Origin: an uncultured Paracoccaceae bacterium
GTDB lineage: Bacteria > Pseudomonadota > Alphaproteobacteria > Rhodobacterales > Rhodobacteraceae
Assembly (NCBI GenBank): GCA_905182165.1
Contig: CAJJAK010000002.1
Coordinates: 1 to 64,000, forward strand
Direction: 5' to 3'
DNA length: 64,000 nucleotides
Shown: positions 1 through 16,063 of the stretch, piece after piece
How the letters are laid out: the number at the start of each line of letters is the position of its first letter
Numbering within the stretch: position 1 is the first letter of the stretch
Program-made: the position numbers and the translations under genes
The notes under the pieces: generated by a model
What the model saw: the letters and a program-made list of their open reading frames with translations, nothing else
Told to the model about the DNA's origin: nothing
The model's database searches: none

Positions 1-6
1 GCCTCC

Positions 7-315
7 TTAAAGCTTTATCTCGACATCCACACCAGCTGCTAGATCGAGCTTCATTAGCGCATCTACAGTTTGTGGAGTCGGATCAACAATATCTAAAAGA
101 CGCTTATGTGTCCTTATTTCGAATTGTTCTCTAGATTTCTTATTGACATGCGGGCCACGCAAAACAGTAAATTTTTCAATTTTGTTTGGCAGTGGTATTG
201 GCCCTCTAACAGTGGCACCCGTACGCTTTGCGGTATTTACAATTTCTTGCGTTGAAGAATCAAGCACTCTGAAATCGAAAGCCTTTAGCCGTATTCTAAT
301 ATTTTGGCTTTGCAT
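7..315 (-). CDS. rpsJ: 30S ribosomal protein S10
   Basis: S10 of the small subunit, also NusE, partner of NusB in antitermination. The 102-residue product has the usual S10 length and the family cores IRLKAFD near the start and [14 protein letters not shown] near residues 53-66. It starts at an ATG and lies after tuf, the usual place where the str operon runs into the S10 operon. Just after the stop codon the minus strand reads AAGGAGGC, a strong Shine-Dalgarno sequence, so the next gene (normally rplC) should start just outside the window. Confidence 0.97.
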   Translation of the reverse strand: MQSQNIRIRLKAFDFRVLDSSTQEIVNTAKRTGATVRGPIPLPNKIEKFTVLRGPHVNKKSREQFEIRTHKRLLDIVDPTPQTVDALMKLDLAAGVDVEIKL

Positions 316-382
316 TTTTTAACCTTTCGCAGTTGAGAGGTGGTGCGGAATGATTTCCGCCCACATCGAACTATAATTACGC

Positions 383-1557
383 TTACGCGTTGATTTTAGA
401 TACTACACCGGAACCAACTGTTCGGCCCCCTTCACGGATCGCAAAACGTAAACCTTTTTCCATTGCGATCGGTGCTATGAGTCAACAGTCATCTTGATGT
501 TGTCACCAGGCATTACCATTTCTGTTCCTGCTGGTAACTCAACCGTTCCAGTAACATCAGTTGTACGGAAGTAAAACTGTGGACGATAATTTGCAAAGAA
601 TGGTGTGTGACGACCACCCTCTTCTTTCGTTAAAATATAAACCTCTGCCTCAAACTTTGAATGAGGCTTAATTGTACCTGGAGCTGACAACACCTGTCCA
701 CGCTCAACATCTTCTCGTTTAGTACCTCTTAAAAGAACACCAACGTTATCACCAGCCTCACCACGATCCAACAATTTCCGGAACATTTCCACACCAGTAC
801 ATGTTGTTTTGCATGTATCTTTGATACCAACAATTTCGATATCGTCACCAACGTTAACAACACCACGCTCTATACGGCCTGTCACAACAGTACCACGTCC
901 AGAAATTGAGAACACATCCTCGATTGGCATTAAGAACGGTTCATCTATAGCACGTGGAGGTGTAATGCCTTTGTCTTTGAGCCACGCCATTAATTCTGCA
1001 ATTTTCTCTTTACCAATATGATCATCACGCTCTTCTAACGCAGCCAAAGCTGAACCAGCAACAATAGGGATATCATCACCAGGATAATCATACATTGAAA
1101 GAAGTTCACGAATTTCCATTTCAACAAGCTCTAAAAGCTCGTCGTCATCCACTTGATCAACTTTATTCATAAATACAACCATCGCTGGGATACCAACCTG
1201 ACGACCAAGAAGAATGTGCTCACGTGTCTGAGGCATAGGGCCATCAGCAGCATTAACAACTAAAATAGCACCATCCATTTGCGCAGCGCCTGTAATCATA
1301 TTCTTCACATAGTCCGCGTGTCCTGGGCAATCAACGTGTGCGTAGTGACGATTTTCAGTCTCATACTCAACGTGCGCAGTTGAGATGGTAATGCCACGGG
1401 CTTTTTCTTCAGGTGCTGCGTCGATTTGATCATAGTCCTGAAATTCACCGAACTGTTTTGTGATCGCCGCGGTCAGCGTGGTTTTGCCGTGGTCAACATG
1501 GCCAATGGTACCGATGTTGCAATGCGGCTTATTACGTTCAAACTTTTCCTTTGCCAT
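383..1557 (-). CDS. tuf: elongation factor Tu, one-base frameshift near the 3' end
   Basis: GTPase that brings aminoacyl-tRNA to the ribosome. Residues 1-357 are a continuous EF-Tu: GHVDHGKTT (P-loop), [12 protein letters not shown], then the beta-barrel domains. The frame is lost after KMTV near position 484 and stops at 475. With one extra base there it continues as [13 protein letters not shown]... to a TAA at 383-385, giving exactly 391 residues, the normal length. The same frame therefore runs through a conserved C-terminus that is still fully readable. I interpret this as one missing base, not a pseudogene, although a second tuf copy elsewhere cannot be excluded. It follows fusA after 54 bases. 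Confidence 0.95.
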
Positions 1558-1611
1558 GATGGCCTCCTACTTAATTTAACGAGAGGCAAGCGTCAGCTTG
1601 CCCGACATGTG

Positions 1612-3683
1612 CTAGGCAAACTTCGCCTGAATTTCTTCTGATATATTCTGCGGAACCGGGTCATAGTGATCAAACTGCATCGAAAATTGCGCTCTGCCCG
1701 AAGACATAGACCGCAACGTATTGATATAGCCGAAACATGTTGGCCAAAGGAACACGTGCATCTATTGCAATTGCATTACCTCTTGTGTCTTGACCTTGAA
1801 CCATACCACGACGAGAAGTAAGGTCTCCAATAATACCACCTGTATATTCTTCAGGTGTTACAACTTCTACCTTCATTATAGGCTCAAGCATTTTTGCTCC
1901 AGCTTTTCTCATTCCTTCACGCATTCCCATACGCCCAGCAATCTCAAAAGCCATTACACTCGAGTCAACATCGTGATACTTACCATCGATTAATTCAACT
2001 TTAAAATCAATCACTGGGAAGCCTGCTAAAGGACCACTATCCATTACAGACTCAATACCTTTTTCAACACCAGGAATATATTCTTTTGGAATAGAACCAC
2101 CAACAATTTTTGATTCGAAGCTGTACCCTTCTCCAGGTTCAGTAGGCGATAATCAATCTTACCAAACTGACCGGAACCACCAGATTGTTTTTTGTGAGTA
2201 TAATCAATTTCCGCTTCTCTTGTCTCTCTATAAGCAACTTGAGGAGCACCAATATTAGCCTCCACTTTAAACTCTCTTCTTAATCTATCAACAAGGATAT
2301 CTAAATGTAACTCACCCATTCCCTTCATGATTGTTTGACCAGACTCGATGTCTGTTTCAACACGGAATGAGGGATCTTCAGCAGCCAATCGAGCAAGGCC
2401 AGTTGACATTTTCTCTTGGTCAGCTTTTGTTTTTGGCTCGACAGCAATCTCAATCACTGGCTCCGGAAACGTCATAGTTTCCAAAATAACAGGGTCGTTT
2501 ACAGAACAGATAGTGTCACCAGTTGTAGTGTCTTTCAAACCTGCAAGTGCTATAATATCACCAGCAAAACCTTCAGTGATCTCCTCGCGATCAATCGAGT
2601 GCATCATCATCATACGACCAACACGCTCTTTTTTACCCTTTGTAGAGTTCAGCATCGTGTCGCCTTTGGTCAACGTACCAGAATAAATACGTGTGAACGT
2701 TAGAGAACCAACAAATGGATCATTCATTATTTTAAACGCAAGCCCAGAGAATGCCATGTTGTCGTCTGCACGACGTGCGAGATCACGTGTCTCTGTTTCA
2801 TCACCTGGTTTAAAGCCCATGTAATCAACAACGTCTAAAGGGGATGGTAAATAATCAATAACTGCGTTCAATAACGGCTGGACACCTTTGTTTTTGAACG
2901 CAGAGCCACCAAGAACCGGGACAAAAGTTAGTGACAAACAACCCTTGCGTATCAGTACACGCAACGTATCAACGTCCGGCTCTGTGCCATCAAGGTACGC
3001 TTCCATTGCATCATCATCCATTTCAACAGCAGCTTCAACAAGAACATTTCGCCATTTAGCAGCGGCTTCCTGCAAGCTTTCGCGGATAGGTGCTTTAATC
3101 CAGCTCGCACCAAGATCTTCACCTTCCCATAACCATTCTTCCATCGTAACCAAGTCAACCAAGCCTTCCAGCTCTGTTTCAGCACCAATTGGGAATGATA
3201 CAGGAATAGCAGAGGCACCTGTGCGATCCTCAATCATCTCAACACACTTAAAGAAGTCTGCCCCTGTTTTATCCATTTTGTTGACAAAAACCATACGCGG
3301 TACTTTATAACGATCAGCCTGACGCCAAACCGTTTCCGTTTGAGGCTCAACACCAGCAACACCATCAAAAACACAAACAGCACCATCCAAAACTTTTAAA
3401 GATCTCTCTACTTCAATTGTAAAGTCAACGTGACCAGGAGTGTCGATGATATTAATTCTATGATCATTCCAAAAACAAGTTGTTGCTGCAGAAGTAATCG
3501 TAATACCTCTTTCTTGTTCTTGCTCCATCCAATCCATAGTGGCAGCACCATCATGAACTTCTCCAATGTTGTGCTCTTTACCAGTGTAGTAAAGAATACG
3601 TTCTGAACAAGTCGTCTTACCCGCATCAATGTGCGCAATGATGCCAAAGTTCCGATAAAGATCAAGTGTGTAATACGTGCCAT
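1612..3683 (-). CDS. fusA: elongation factor G, three one-base indels
   Basis: Translocase GTPase of protein synthesis. The reading frame changes three times: a missing base near 3674 (after MAR; restored it reads [14 protein letters not shown]), a missing base near 2147 (after KIDYRL, before [10 protein letters not shown]), and an extra T near 1738 (LANMF, then [16 protein letters not shown]). Correcting them gives about 690 residues ending EEIQAKFA at a TAG (1612-1614). Motifs are [17 protein letters not shown] and NKMD. All five EF-G domains can be read. The neighbours rpsG and tuf confirm the str operon. An EF-G with three breaks could not work, so sequence error is the likeliest cause. 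Confidence 0.95.
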
Positions 3684-3695
3684 CTTGTTAAACCT

Positions 3696-4166
<471 letters not shown>

Positions 4167-4177
4167 CTAGCCTCTCC

Positions 4178-4549
4178 TTATTTAGGACGCTTAGCGCCGT
4201 ACTTTGAACGCCTTTGTTTTCGGTCTTTAACACCCTGAGTATCTAAAACACCGCGCAGGATGTGGTAACGCACGCCAGGAAGATCTTTTACCCTACCGCC
4301 ACGTATCAATACCACTGAGTGCTCTTGAAGATTATGGCTCTCGCCTGGGATGTATGAAATAACTTCAAAACCGTTAGTTAAGCGAACCTTTGCAACTTTT
4401 CTCATTGCTGAATTTGGTTTCTTTGGTGTCGTAGTGTAAACTCTTGTACACACGCCACGCTTTTGTGGACACGATTGCAAGTGCATCGATTTTGATCGTT
4501 TTATTTTTGGCTGCCGCGGTTTGCGGATAAGCTGTTGAATTGTTGGCAT
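4178..4549 (-). CDS. rpsL: 30S ribosomal protein S12
   Basis: Decoding-centre protein. The reading frame is open from 4573, but the family start is [12 protein letters not shown] at 4549, giving 123 residues, the usual length; the eight extra residues are not S12-like. The streptomycin region reads [12 protein letters not shown], with the sensitive-type lysine, and the second loop [12 protein letters not shown] is also wild type. First gene of the str operon here, preceded by about 300 bases of non-coding DNA and the rpoC terminator. Confidence 0.97.
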   Translation of the reverse strand: MPTIQQLIRKPRQPKIKRSKSMHLQSCPQKRGVCTRVYTTTPKKPNSAMRKVAKVRLTNGFEVISYIPGESHNLQEHSVVLIRGGRVKDLPGVRYHILRGVLDTQGVKDRKQRRSKYGAKRPK

Positions 4550-4858
4550 TCCGGTTCCCCGTTTGTAACCCATAACTATTTAAGTATGCCTTTCATTCAG
4601 ATGAAAGACACTCGATTAACAGCGTACTATAAACATAATACACTGCCTTTTTCAGAGGATCGAAGCATTTGCTTAGATCATGGCCGCCCAAATATGGCTG
4701 TCCAAAAACGTTAAAAAGCGGTTCGGAGTAGCGCGCGTATATGTTTCTTCTGTTTGCTTGTCAACACTAATGCAAAAAAATTTGGAGTTAAAAAAGTAAT
4801 TATTTCAAACCGATAAAGTAAAACAGCACAAAACAGGTTAACTTTGTAATTCTTTCTC
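4550..4858 (-). promoter_or_regulatory. str-operon upstream region
   Basis: About 310 bases without a credible gene between the rpoC terminator and rpsL. As rpsL is the first gene of the str operon, its promoter and leader should lie here. I see AT-rich blocks but cannot point to a specific -35/-10 pair, so this is placement by context only. Confidence 0.4.
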
Positions 4859-4906
4859 TCTAAAAATAATTGAACCCCTAAGTTAAATACTTTTTAAGGG
4901 CTCAAT
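4859..4906 (-). terminator. intrinsic terminator after rpoC
   Basis: On the minus strand a 12-pair stem (4870-4905, two G-U pairs, arms TTGAGCCCTTAA and TTAGGGGTTCAA) is followed at once by TTATTTTT. It sits 35 bases after the rpoC stop, so it should end the rpoBC transcript. The G-U pairs form only in minus-strand RNA, which supports the orientation. Confidence 0.8.
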
Positions 4907-4939
4907 TCACATAATTTTAGTCTTAAATTTTAAATTAAT

Positions 4940-9186
<4,247 letters not shown>

Positions 9187-9229
9187 CTAACATTTTTTAC
9201 GGTGGGAGTAGATTACGCTGGCGCGTAAT

Positions 9230-12200
9230 CTACTCGTCCACCTCCGCATCCAGGAGTTCCATATTCAGGCCAAGGCCACGAACCTCTTTCACTAAAACAT
9301 TGAAACTTTCTGGTATGCCAGCTTCAAAGTTGTCTTCACCCTTTACTATGCTCTCATATACTTTTGTTCTTCCTGAAACATCATCAGATTTAACTGTTAA
9401 CATTTCTTGAAGTGTGTAAGCTGCGCCATATGCCTCTAGCGCCCAAACCTCCATCTCACCAAATCTCTGGCCACCAAACTGAGCTTTACCACCCAAAGGT
9501 TGTTGTGTGACCAACGAATATGGACCTGTTGAACGTGCATGAATTTTATCATCAACGAGATGATGAAGTTTTAGCAAGTATTTTACACCAACGGTTACTG
9601 GTCTAGCAAATTGCTCACCCGACCTTCCATCAAAAACAATTGATTGGCCAGATTTATCAAATCCAGCTTTTTCCAACGCATCGTTGACATCGCTTTCTTT
9701 TGCACCATCAAATACAGGTGTAGCAATTGGCACCCCATCAACAACATTGGATGCTGCCTCGATAAATTGATCTTGTGACATAGGTTTAAAGGCCTCATCA
9801 AAAAGCTCTTCACCATAAGCATTTTTCATTGCTTGATCTAAAGGAGCCTTTTCGCCAGAACGCTTAAACTCAGACAAAGCATTCGAAATACTTTCGCCCA
9901 GTCCTCGTGCTGCCCAACCCATATGTGTCTCTAGTATTTGCCCCACGTTCATTCGTGACGGCACACCTAGAGGATTCAAACAAAAATCAACTGGAGTCCC
10001 ATCTGCTAAAAATGGCATATCCTCCATTGGAACAACTTTTGAAATCACACCTTTGTTACCATGGCGTCCTGCCATTTTATCACCAGGCTGCAGTTTTCTC
10101 TTCACCGCAACAAAAACCTTGACCATTTTCATAACACCTGGAGGTAAGTCGTCCCCTCTTCTGACTTTTTCAACTTTATCTTGGAAGCGGTTTTCTAGCA
10201 CATCCTTCTGAAGCTCATACTGACCGTTTAATGCCTCAATTTCCAATGCACATTTCTCGTCATCGATGGCTAGCTGCCACCACAGTCCTTTGCTAATATG
10301 ACTTAAAAGCTCATCATCTATTATTGATCCAGCTTTCACTTCTTTAGGACCTTTTAGTACTTTTTTACCTAATACTAATGTATTTAGACGAGCATATATA
10401 TTTCGATCAAGAATACCTATTTCATCATCTCTATCTCGAGCTAAAGTTTCAACTTCCTCTCGCTCGATTTGAAGAGCCCGCTCATCTTTTTCTACACCAT
10501 GTCTATTAAATACTCTAACCTCTACAATAGTTCCAAAATCACCAGGCTTAACCCTCAACGATGTGTCTCTTACATCAGATGCTTTTTCGCCAAAAATTGC
10601 CCGAAGTAGTTTTTCTTCTGGCGTCATTGGGCTCTCACCTTTTGGAGTAATTTTACCTACTAAAATATCTCCAGGCTCTACCTCTGCACCAATATAAACT
10701 ATACCTGCTTCATCCAGATTACGTAGAGCTTCCTCTCCCACATTAGGTATATCACGCGTTATCTCTTCAGGACCAAGTTTAGTGTCTCGAGCAGCTACCT
10801 CAAATTCTTCTATATGAATAGAAGTAAAAACATCATCTCTTGCTATCCTTTCAGATATCAAAATACTGTCCTCATAATTATAACCATTCCATGGCATGAA
10901 TGCCACAAGAACGTTCTTACCTAAAGCCAGTTCGCCCATATCAGTAGACGGCCCATCTGCGACGACCTCTCCTTTAATTACCGTATCACCAACAGCTACT
11001 AATGGCCTTTGATTAATACATGTATTCTGGTTCGATCGTTGAAACTTCCGTAAACTATAAATATCCACACCTGGATCACCTACCTCGAGATCATCTGTTA
11101 CCCTAACGACCACCCGAGTAGCATCCACCTGGTCTATTACTCCACCACGCTTAGCCATTATTGCAGCACCAGAGTCTCTCGCTACCACAGACTCAATGCC
11201 AGTTCCAACAAATGGAGCTGTCGCTTGCATTAATGGAACAGCCTGACGTTGCATATTTGAACCCATTAAAGCCCTATTTGCGTCATCATTTTCTAAAAAC
11301 GGAATCAAAGAGGCCGCTACTGAAACTAACTGCTTTGGACTAACATCAATATAATCGATGTTAGCAGGTGCTTGAAGAGTGTATTCTCCAGATTTGCGAG
11401 TCGACGCCAACTCATTTATAAACTTCCCATTAGAGTCTAATTGGGCATTGGCTTGAGCGATTGTATGTCTCATTTCCTCAGTTGCAGACATATATATCAC
11501 TTCATCTGTCACCTTACTATCCACAACCTTCCTATAAGGTGTCTCAATAAACCCGTACTTATTCACTCTAGCAAACGATGCTAGTGAATTTATCAATCCA
11601 ATATTTGGGCCTTCTGGTGTCTCAATTGGGCACATCCGACCATAGTGCGTTGGGTGAACATCACGAACTTCAAATCCAGCACGTTCCCGGGTCAAACCAC
11701 CCGGTCCCAATGCAGACAATCTCCGCTTGTGCGTCACTTCAGATAAAGGATTCGTTTGGTCCATAAACTGGCTAAGCTGAGACGATCCAAAGAATTCACG
11801 CACAGCAGCTGCGGCAGGTTTAGCATTGATCAAATCTTGAGGCATGACCGTATCAATTTCAACGGATGACATACGCTCTTTAATTGCACGCTCCATTCTC
11901 AAAAGGCCTACTCTATATTGGTTCTCCATAAGCTCGCCAACGGATCGAACCCGTCGGTTACCAAGATGATCAATATCGTCCACCTCTCCTCTTCCATCAC
12001 GCAAATCAACAATAGCACGTATGCATTCGACGATATCTTCTTTTCGTAGAGTTCTATGGGTATCCGGTGCATCTAAGTCTAATCTCATATTCATTTTGAC
12101 CCTACCAACCGCAGACAAGTCATAACGCTCTGAGTCAAAAAATAGAGTTTCAAATAAAGCTGATGCAGCATCTACAGTGGGAGGCTCACCTGGGCGCATA

Positions 12201-13366
12201 ACACGATAGATATCCATTAACGCAGTGTCACGATTCCAGTTTTTGTCTGCTGCAACGGTATTGCGCATATATGGACCAACATTAACATGATCTATATCTA
12301 AAACTGGGATATCAGTCACACCCTCATCAATTAATCTCTTAAGTGTACCACCTTTTACTTCTAGATCCTTATCTAACTCCCAAGTTAATTCATCCCCTGC
12401 CTCAACCCATATTTCTCCAGTTTCCTCATTTATTATTTCTTTGGCTACAAACCTACCTACCAACTCATCAAAAGGAACTAAAATGTCTGTAACTTTGCCA
12501 TCCTCAACTAATTTTTTTACTGCTCGAGGGGTGATCTTTTTTCCAGCCTCAGCTATAACTTTTCCACTTTTTGCATCAACAATATCAAATGTTGGCCTTG
12601 TTCCGCCTAATCGATCTGGGAAAAACTTCGTCACCCAACCCTTATTCTTTTTAATTTTATAAATAACTGTATTATAATAGGCATCCATTATGCCTTCCTG
12701 GTCGAGCCCCAATGCATAAAGCATAATGGTTGCTGGAATCTTTCTTCTTCTATCAATTCTAGCAAAGACTAAATCTTTAGCATCAAACTCAAAGTCAAGC
12801 CAGGAACCTCGGTAAGGGATAACTCTACATGCATATAATAATTTCCCCGAAGAGTGAGTTTTCCCACGATCATGATCAAAAAATACTCCAGGAGAACGGT
12901 GCATTTGTGATACGATAACTCGCTCAGTCCCATTGACAACAAAAGTACCAGTTGGGGTCATTAAAGGCATGTCACCCATAAATACATCTTGCTCTTTAAT
13001 ATCTTTAACCGATCGAGCACCTGTATCTTCGTCCACATCAAAAACAATTAATCGCAATTTAACTTTCAAAGGAGCTGCGTACGTCATGTCTCTTGTTTGA
13101 CACTCTTCAACATCATATTTTGGATGCTCAAGTTCATAAGATACAAACTCTAAAACTGAAGTTTCATTGAAATCTTTTATTGGAAAAACAGATTGAAAAA
13201 CACCCATTATTCCTTCCCCAGCCGTTGGCGTAGCTCCTTCTCCAGAATTTAAAAACAGGTCGTAGCTAGATTTTTGAATCTGTATCAGATTTGGCATTTC
13301 CAACACTTCGCGGATTTTACCAAAATGTTTACGAATTCTTTTTTGTCCTGAATAACTTTGCGCCAT
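9230..13366 (-). CDS. rpoB: RNA polymerase subunit beta
   Basis: Second large core polymerase subunit, 1378 residues, complete and without any frame break over 4.1 kb. The rifampicin pocket reads [16 protein letters not shown] then [14 protein letters not shown], with the sensitive-type Asp, His and Ser. The C-terminal part has [24 protein letters not shown]. It starts ATG GCG CAA AGT. It is 214 bases after rplL and 52 bases before rpoC. Its intactness next to broken genes is useful for judging the error rate of this sequence. Confidence 0.98.
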   Translation of the reverse strand: MAQSYSGQKRIRKHFGKIREVLEMPNLIQIQKSSYDLFLNSGEGATPTAGEGIMGVFQSVFPIKDFNETSVLEFVSYELEHPKYDVEECQTRDMTYAAPLKVKLRLIVFDVDEDTGARSVKDIKEQDVFMGDMPLMTPTGTFVVNGTERVIVSQMHRSPGVFFDHDRGKTHSSGKLLYACRVIPYRGSWLDFEFDAKDLVFARIDRRRKIPATIMLYALGLDQEGIMDAYYNTVIYKIKKNKGWVTKFFPDRLGGTRPTFDIVDAKSGKVIAEAGKKITPRAVKKLVEDGKVTDILVPFDELVGRFVAKEIINEETGEIWVEAGDELTWELDKDLEVKGGTLKRLIDEGVTDIPVLDIDHVNVGPYMRNTVAADKNWNRDTALMDIYRVMRPGEPPTVDAASALFETLFFDSERYDLSAVGRVKMNMRLDLDAPDTHRTLRKEDIVECIRAIVDLRDGRGEVDDIDHLGNRRVRSVGELMENQYRVGLLRMERAIKERMSSVEIDTVMPQDLINAKPAAAAVREFFGSSQLSQFMDQTNPLSEVTHKRRLSALGPGGLTRERAGFEVRDVHPTHYGRMCPIETPEGPNIGLINSLASFARVNKYGFIETPYRKVVDSKVTDEVIYMSATEEMRHTIAQANAQLDSNGKFINELASTRKSGEYTLQAPANIDYIDVSPKQLVSVAASLIPFLENDDANRALMGSNMQRQAVPLMQATAPFVGTGIESVVARDSGAAIMAKRGGVIDQVDATRVVVRVTDDLEVGDPGVDIYSLRKFQRSNQNTCINQRPLVAVGDTVIKGEVVADGPSTDMGELALGKNVLVAFMPWNGYNYEDSILISERIARDDVFTSIHIEEFEVAARDTKLGPEEITRDIPNVGEEALRNLDEAGIVYIGAEVEPGDILVGKITPKGESPMTPEEKLLRAIFGEKASDVRDTSLRVKPGDFGTIVEVRVFNRHGVEKDERALQIEREEVETLARDRDDEIGILDRNIYARLNTLVLGKKVLKGPKEVKAGSIIDDELLSHISKGLWWQLAIDDEKCALEIEALNGQYELQKDVLENRFQDKVEKVRRGDDLPPGVMKMVKVFVAVKRKLQPGDKMAGRHGNKGVISKVVPMEDMPFLADGTPVDFCLNPLGVPSRMNVGQILETHMGWAARGLGESISNALSEFKRSGEKAPLDQAMKNAYGEELFDEAFKPMSQDQFIEAASNVVDGVPIATPVFDGAKESDVNDALEKAGFDKSGQSIVFDGRSGEQFARPVTVGVKYLLKLHHLVDDKIHARSTGPYSLVTQQPLGGKAQFGGQRFGEMEVWALEAYGAAYTLQEMLTVKSDDVSGRTKVYESIVKGEDNFEAGIPESFNVLVKEVRGLGLNMELLDAEVDE

Positions 13367-13492
13367 GCTAGTCTCACTTTTTATTTGCGCGCTCTTGCAA
13401 TCCGGTGGGCACGGTCTTGCTAAAGCTCACTCAAACAGTGCTATTCTATTCTTGCTTACCTTCCCAAAGGTAAACTCTCGAAAAACCCTGCC

Positions 13493-13527
13493 TTTCAAAG
13501 ATATCTGAAAGTCAGATATCTTTGAAA
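13493..13527 (-). promoter_or_regulatory. perfect 16-bp hairpin in rplL-rpoB spacer
   Basis: Arms TTTCAAAGATATCTGA and TCAGATATCTTTGAAA pair perfectly around the 3-base loop. On the minus strand it is followed by GGCAGGGTTTTT. In E. coli the rplL-rpoB spacer holds an attenuator and an RNase III site; this stem is in the matching position. Whether it stops or processes RNA is inference. Confidence 0.65.
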
Positions 13528-13533
13528 AACTGG

Positions 13534-13566
13534 TGTGATTGAGCCAGCAAAGCAGGCTCAATCACA
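13534..13566 (-). terminator. second hairpin after rplL, attenuator-like
   Basis: Twelve-pair perfect stem TGTGATTGAGCC / GGCTCAATCACA with a 9-base loop, 14 bases after the rplL stop. On the minus strand CCAGTTTTTC follows, a short U-run. It is the first of two stems before rpoB and would suit partial termination that makes L7/L12 more abundant than RNA polymerase. Confidence 0.6.
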
Positions 13567-13579
13567 ATACACTAAATCG

Positions 13580-13960
13580 TTACTTAACTTCTACTTCAGC
13601 ACCTGCGGCTTCAAGCTTACCTTTTACTTCTTCCGCTTCTTCTTTACTGACACCTTCTTTAATAGCTTTGCCTCCAGCGTCTACCATATCTTTAGCCTCT
13701 TTAAGACCAAGACCAGTAATTGCTCTAACTTCTTTAATTACTGCTATTTTGTTACCACCTGGAGCCTTTAGAATAACATCAAATTCTGATTGTTCTTCTG
13801 CAGCAGATCCAGCATCACCGCCATCAGCACTTGCCATCATCACAGCACCACCTGCAGCAGGTTCAATGCCATATTCGTCTTTAAGTATTGTTTTTAACTC
13901 TTGTGCTTCAAGAAGTGTTAATCCCACAATTTCTTCTGCTAGTTTTTTTAGATCAGCCAT
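13580..13960 (-). CDS. rplL: 50S ribosomal protein L7/L12
   Basis: Stalk protein that recruits translation factors, 126 residues. It has the N-terminal dimer domain ([15 protein letters not shown]), an Ala/Gly-rich hinge, and the C-terminal domain with [26 protein letters not shown] and a terminal EVK. Intact. It follows rplJ and precedes two strong hairpins, which fits its need to be made in excess. Confidence 0.97.
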   Translation of the reverse strand: MADLKKLAEEIVGLTLLEAQELKTILKDEYGIEPAAGGAVMMASADGGDAGSAAEEQSEFDVILKAPGGNKIAVIKEVRAITGLGLKEAKDMVDAGGKAIKEGVSKEEAEEVKGKLEAAGAEVEVK

Positions 13961-14031
13961 TTGCTTTTTCCATTTCTATTTTAATTTATGTTCCGATGTT
14001 CAAAATTACACCACTCTTATACAATTGCTTT

Positions 14032-14547
14032 TTAAGCTGCCGCTTTCTCCTCAATGGAAGATAATATGCTAGCTAAATTACTCGCTGAAGAGATAAGTGC
14101 TCCTGCCAAATTAGACGCTGGTGCACCAATGCAACCTGCGATGGACGAAATCAACTCTTCTCTAGATGGTAGAGCTGCTACAGCCTTAACTCCAGCAACA
14201 TCCAAAACCGTCTCACCCATCGCTCCACCAAGTATTGTGAGCTTATCGTTTTCCTTAGAAAAGTCATACGCAGCCTTTGCTGCTGCGACTGGATCCTCAG
14301 AATAGGTAAGAATAGTCATTCCATTCAAAAGTCCACCTATGCTTTCGCACGGCTTTCCTTTTAAAGCGATTTTAGCAAGCCTATTTTTGGCGACACGGAC
14401 AGTCCCACCCACAGCATCTACACGCCGTCGATAATCTTGCATTTCCGCAACTGTAAGTCCTTCGTAATGTGCAACTACGACGACACCAGAGCTATTAAAA
14501 ACATCGCCAAGACCCTCGACAACACTTTCTTTTTTTGCTCTATCCAC
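14032..14547 (-). CDS. rplJ: 50S ribosomal protein L10
   Basis: Base of the ribosomal stalk, binding 23S rRNA and L7/L12 dimers. The product has 171 residues, starting [13 protein letters not shown], with the conserved VAHYEGLTV and [13 protein letters not shown] blocks and an alpha-helical C-terminal tail. Intact. The 260-base gap before it is where the L10 autoregulatory leader lies in other bacteria. Confidence 0.96.
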   Translation of the reverse strand: MDRAKKESVVEGLGDVFNSSGVVVVAHYEGLTVAEMQDYRRRVDAVGGTVRVAKNRLAKIALKGKPCESIGGLLNGMTILTYSEDPVAAAKAAYDFSKENDKLTILGGAMGETVLDVAGVKAVAALPSREELISSIAGCIGAPASNLAGALISSASNLASILSSIEEKAAA

Positions 14548-14809
14548 AGTTTTTCTCCAAATTATGAGAAGGTTGCCCCTCTCGGCTCAAATTAGTTAGC
14601 TGCAATTGCAACTAACGGTGGGTCCAATTCAAAGAGTCTCGTCACATATTGCCCAAAAGGCCAAATAATTACGTTACTCATCTCAGGAAGGATTTATATG
14701 TCTTCACATACCCTCCGTCTCGGACGATGGTGAGATTTCTCCCACCTAGAAGGATAAGCTCTCACTCACCCATCATACTTAAGTTTAAACCCAATTATGG
14801 GGCAAACCT
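14548..14809 (-). promoter_or_regulatory. rplA-rplJ spacer, candidate L10 leader
   Basis: A gap of 262 bases without a credible gene. It holds short inverted repeats, including GTTAG...CTAAC around 14594-14613 and GGTGAG...CTCCCACC around 14730-14747. L10 represses its own mRNA through a structured leader in many bacteria, and this is the expected place. I could not fold it, so the identification is by position. Confidence 0.4.
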
Positions 14810-15508
14810 TTAATTCGAATTTGCTGCACCCACATCTAATGTAACTCCAGGTCCCATTGTCGTAGATACAGCAATTTTCTTCATATATGCGCCTTTAGTT
14901 CCAGATGGCTTTGCCTTTGACACAGCATCTATAAAAGCTTGAATATTTTGAGCTAATTCCGCCTCTCCAAAAGACGCTTTTCCTACTCCAGCATGTACAA
15001 CACCAGCCTTCTCAACTCGGAACTGCACCTCACCACCTTTGGCGTTCTTTACAGCTGCCTCAATATCCATTGTAACAGTACCAACCTTTGGATTTGGCAT
15101 CAAATTTCGGGGACCTAAAACTTTTCCAAGTCTTCCAACTATTGGCATCATATCAGGAGTTGCAATACACCTATCAAAATCAATTTTTCCTGCTTGCACA
15201 GCTTCCATTAAGTCTTCTGCACCTACGACATCTGCTCCCGCAGCCGTAGCCTCATCAGCCTTTGCGCCTCGCGCAAACACGCCAACTCGAACTGTTTTTC
15301 CAGTGCCATTCGGTAAGTTAACTGTACCACGCACCATCTGATCTGCATGACGTGGATCTACACCCAAATTTATAGAAATATCAACTGTTTCATCAAACTT
15401 AGCGTTTGCATTATTCTTTAATAACGTAACTGCCTCTTTGACCGACAAGTTTGACTTGCCTGCAAAGCTTGCTCTAGCCGCAGTTGTTCTTTTACCTAAC
15501 TTTGCCAT
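14810..15508 (-). CDS. rplA: 50S ribosomal protein L1
   Basis: L1-stalk protein, also a translational repressor of the L11 operon. The product has 232 residues starting [13 protein letters not shown], with [25 protein letters not shown], the interdomain [17 protein letters not shown] and the C-terminal [14 protein letters not shown]. Intact. It starts 3 bases after the rplK stop, and the SD-like GAGGTGAAAGG lies inside the end of rplK, so the two genes are translated together. Confidence 0.97.
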   Translation of the reverse strand: MAKLGKRTTAARASFAGKSNLSVKEAVTLLKNNANAKFDETVDISINLGVDPRHADQMVRGTVNLPNGTGKTVRVGVFARGAKADEATAAGADVVGAEDLMEAVQAGKIDFDRCIATPDMMPIVGRLGKVLGPRNLMPNPKVGTVTMDIEAAVKNAKGGEVQFRVEKAGVVHAGVGKASFGEAELAQNIQAFIDAVSKAKPSGTKGAYMKKIAVSTTMGPGVTLDVGAANSN

Positions 15509-15511
15509 AAT

Positions 15512-15927
15512 CTAACCTTTCACCTCAATGCCCATTGAACGAGCAGAGCCTAAAATTATCTGCATAGCCGCCTCAATATCATTTGCATTTAAATCTTTCA
15601 TCTTTGCTTCTGCTATTTCTTTTAAACCTTTGTACCCATCTATTCCTGTGGAAGACTAGCGCCAGATTTTAACTTAGACGCTTTGCGTAAGAAATAAGAA
15701 GCAGGTGATGTTTTTATATCCATCTCAAAAGACTTATCAACGTAGTAAGTAATAATAGTAGGACATGGGGCACCTGGCTCTAAATCCTGGGTTTTTGCAT
15801 TGAAAGCTTTACAGAATTCCATGATATTTATCCCTCTTTGACCCAAAGCGGGTCCAACTGGGGGAGATGGGTTGGCTTTACCTGCAGGAACTTGCAGTTT
15901 CATTGTACCAGCTATTTTTTTTGCCAT
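15512..15927 (-). CDS. rplK: 50S ribosomal protein L11, one frameshift
   Basis: GTPase-centre protein needed for the stringent response. The family start [16 protein letters not shown] is at 15927, behind AAAGGAGAGG; upstream in-frame codons are not L11-like. The frame is lost after KSGA near 15659 and would stop at 15640. One extra base restores [21 protein letters not shown]... to SMGIEVKG and a TAG at 15512, giving 138 residues against about 141 normally. Probable missing base, because both halves are well conserved. Confidence 0.93.
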
Positions 15928-15978
15928 AAAGGCCTCTCCTTTGTACCGTGTCAGCGAGCCTTCGCCCGACACCAACTA

Positions 15979-15999
15979 ACTTAAGGCGCGTCCTTAAGT
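15979..15999 (-). other. 8-bp perfect hairpin between nusG and rplK
   Basis: ACTTAAGG and CCTTAAGT pair around CGCGT. No U-run follows on the minus strand, so it is not a simple terminator. It lies in the leader of rplK-rplA, where L1 binds its own mRNA in E. coli; that role is a guess here. Confidence 0.5.
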
Positions 16000-16016
16000 T
16001 CTTGATTGCGTGGTAC

Positions 16017-16041
16017 GGTTACAAGCACGCGTGCAGTAACC
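16017..16041 (-). other. second hairpin between nusG and rplK
   Basis: GGTTAC and GTAACC enclose the palindrome GCACGCGTGC. With the stem 18 bases further downstream in transcription it gives this 136-base spacer two ordered structures ahead of the rplK start. Confidence 0.45.
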
Positions 16042-16063
16042 TCCCACAGATATTACGCAAATC

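Noticed and set aside
809..1021. Plus-strand open frames inside tuf, fusA, rpoC and rpoB
   Set aside because: They are antisense to conserved genes, have no SD and show low-complexity composition from the opposite strand.
2140..2150. Programmed ribosomal frameshifting in fusA, tuf or rpoC
   Set aside because: The break sites have no shared slippery heptamer or following structure, and both +1 and -1 types occur in one gene. One-base errors are simpler.
15979..15999. Terminator between nusG and rplK
   Set aside because: The stem lacks a U-run on the minus strand, and nusG-rplK are normally cotranscribed.
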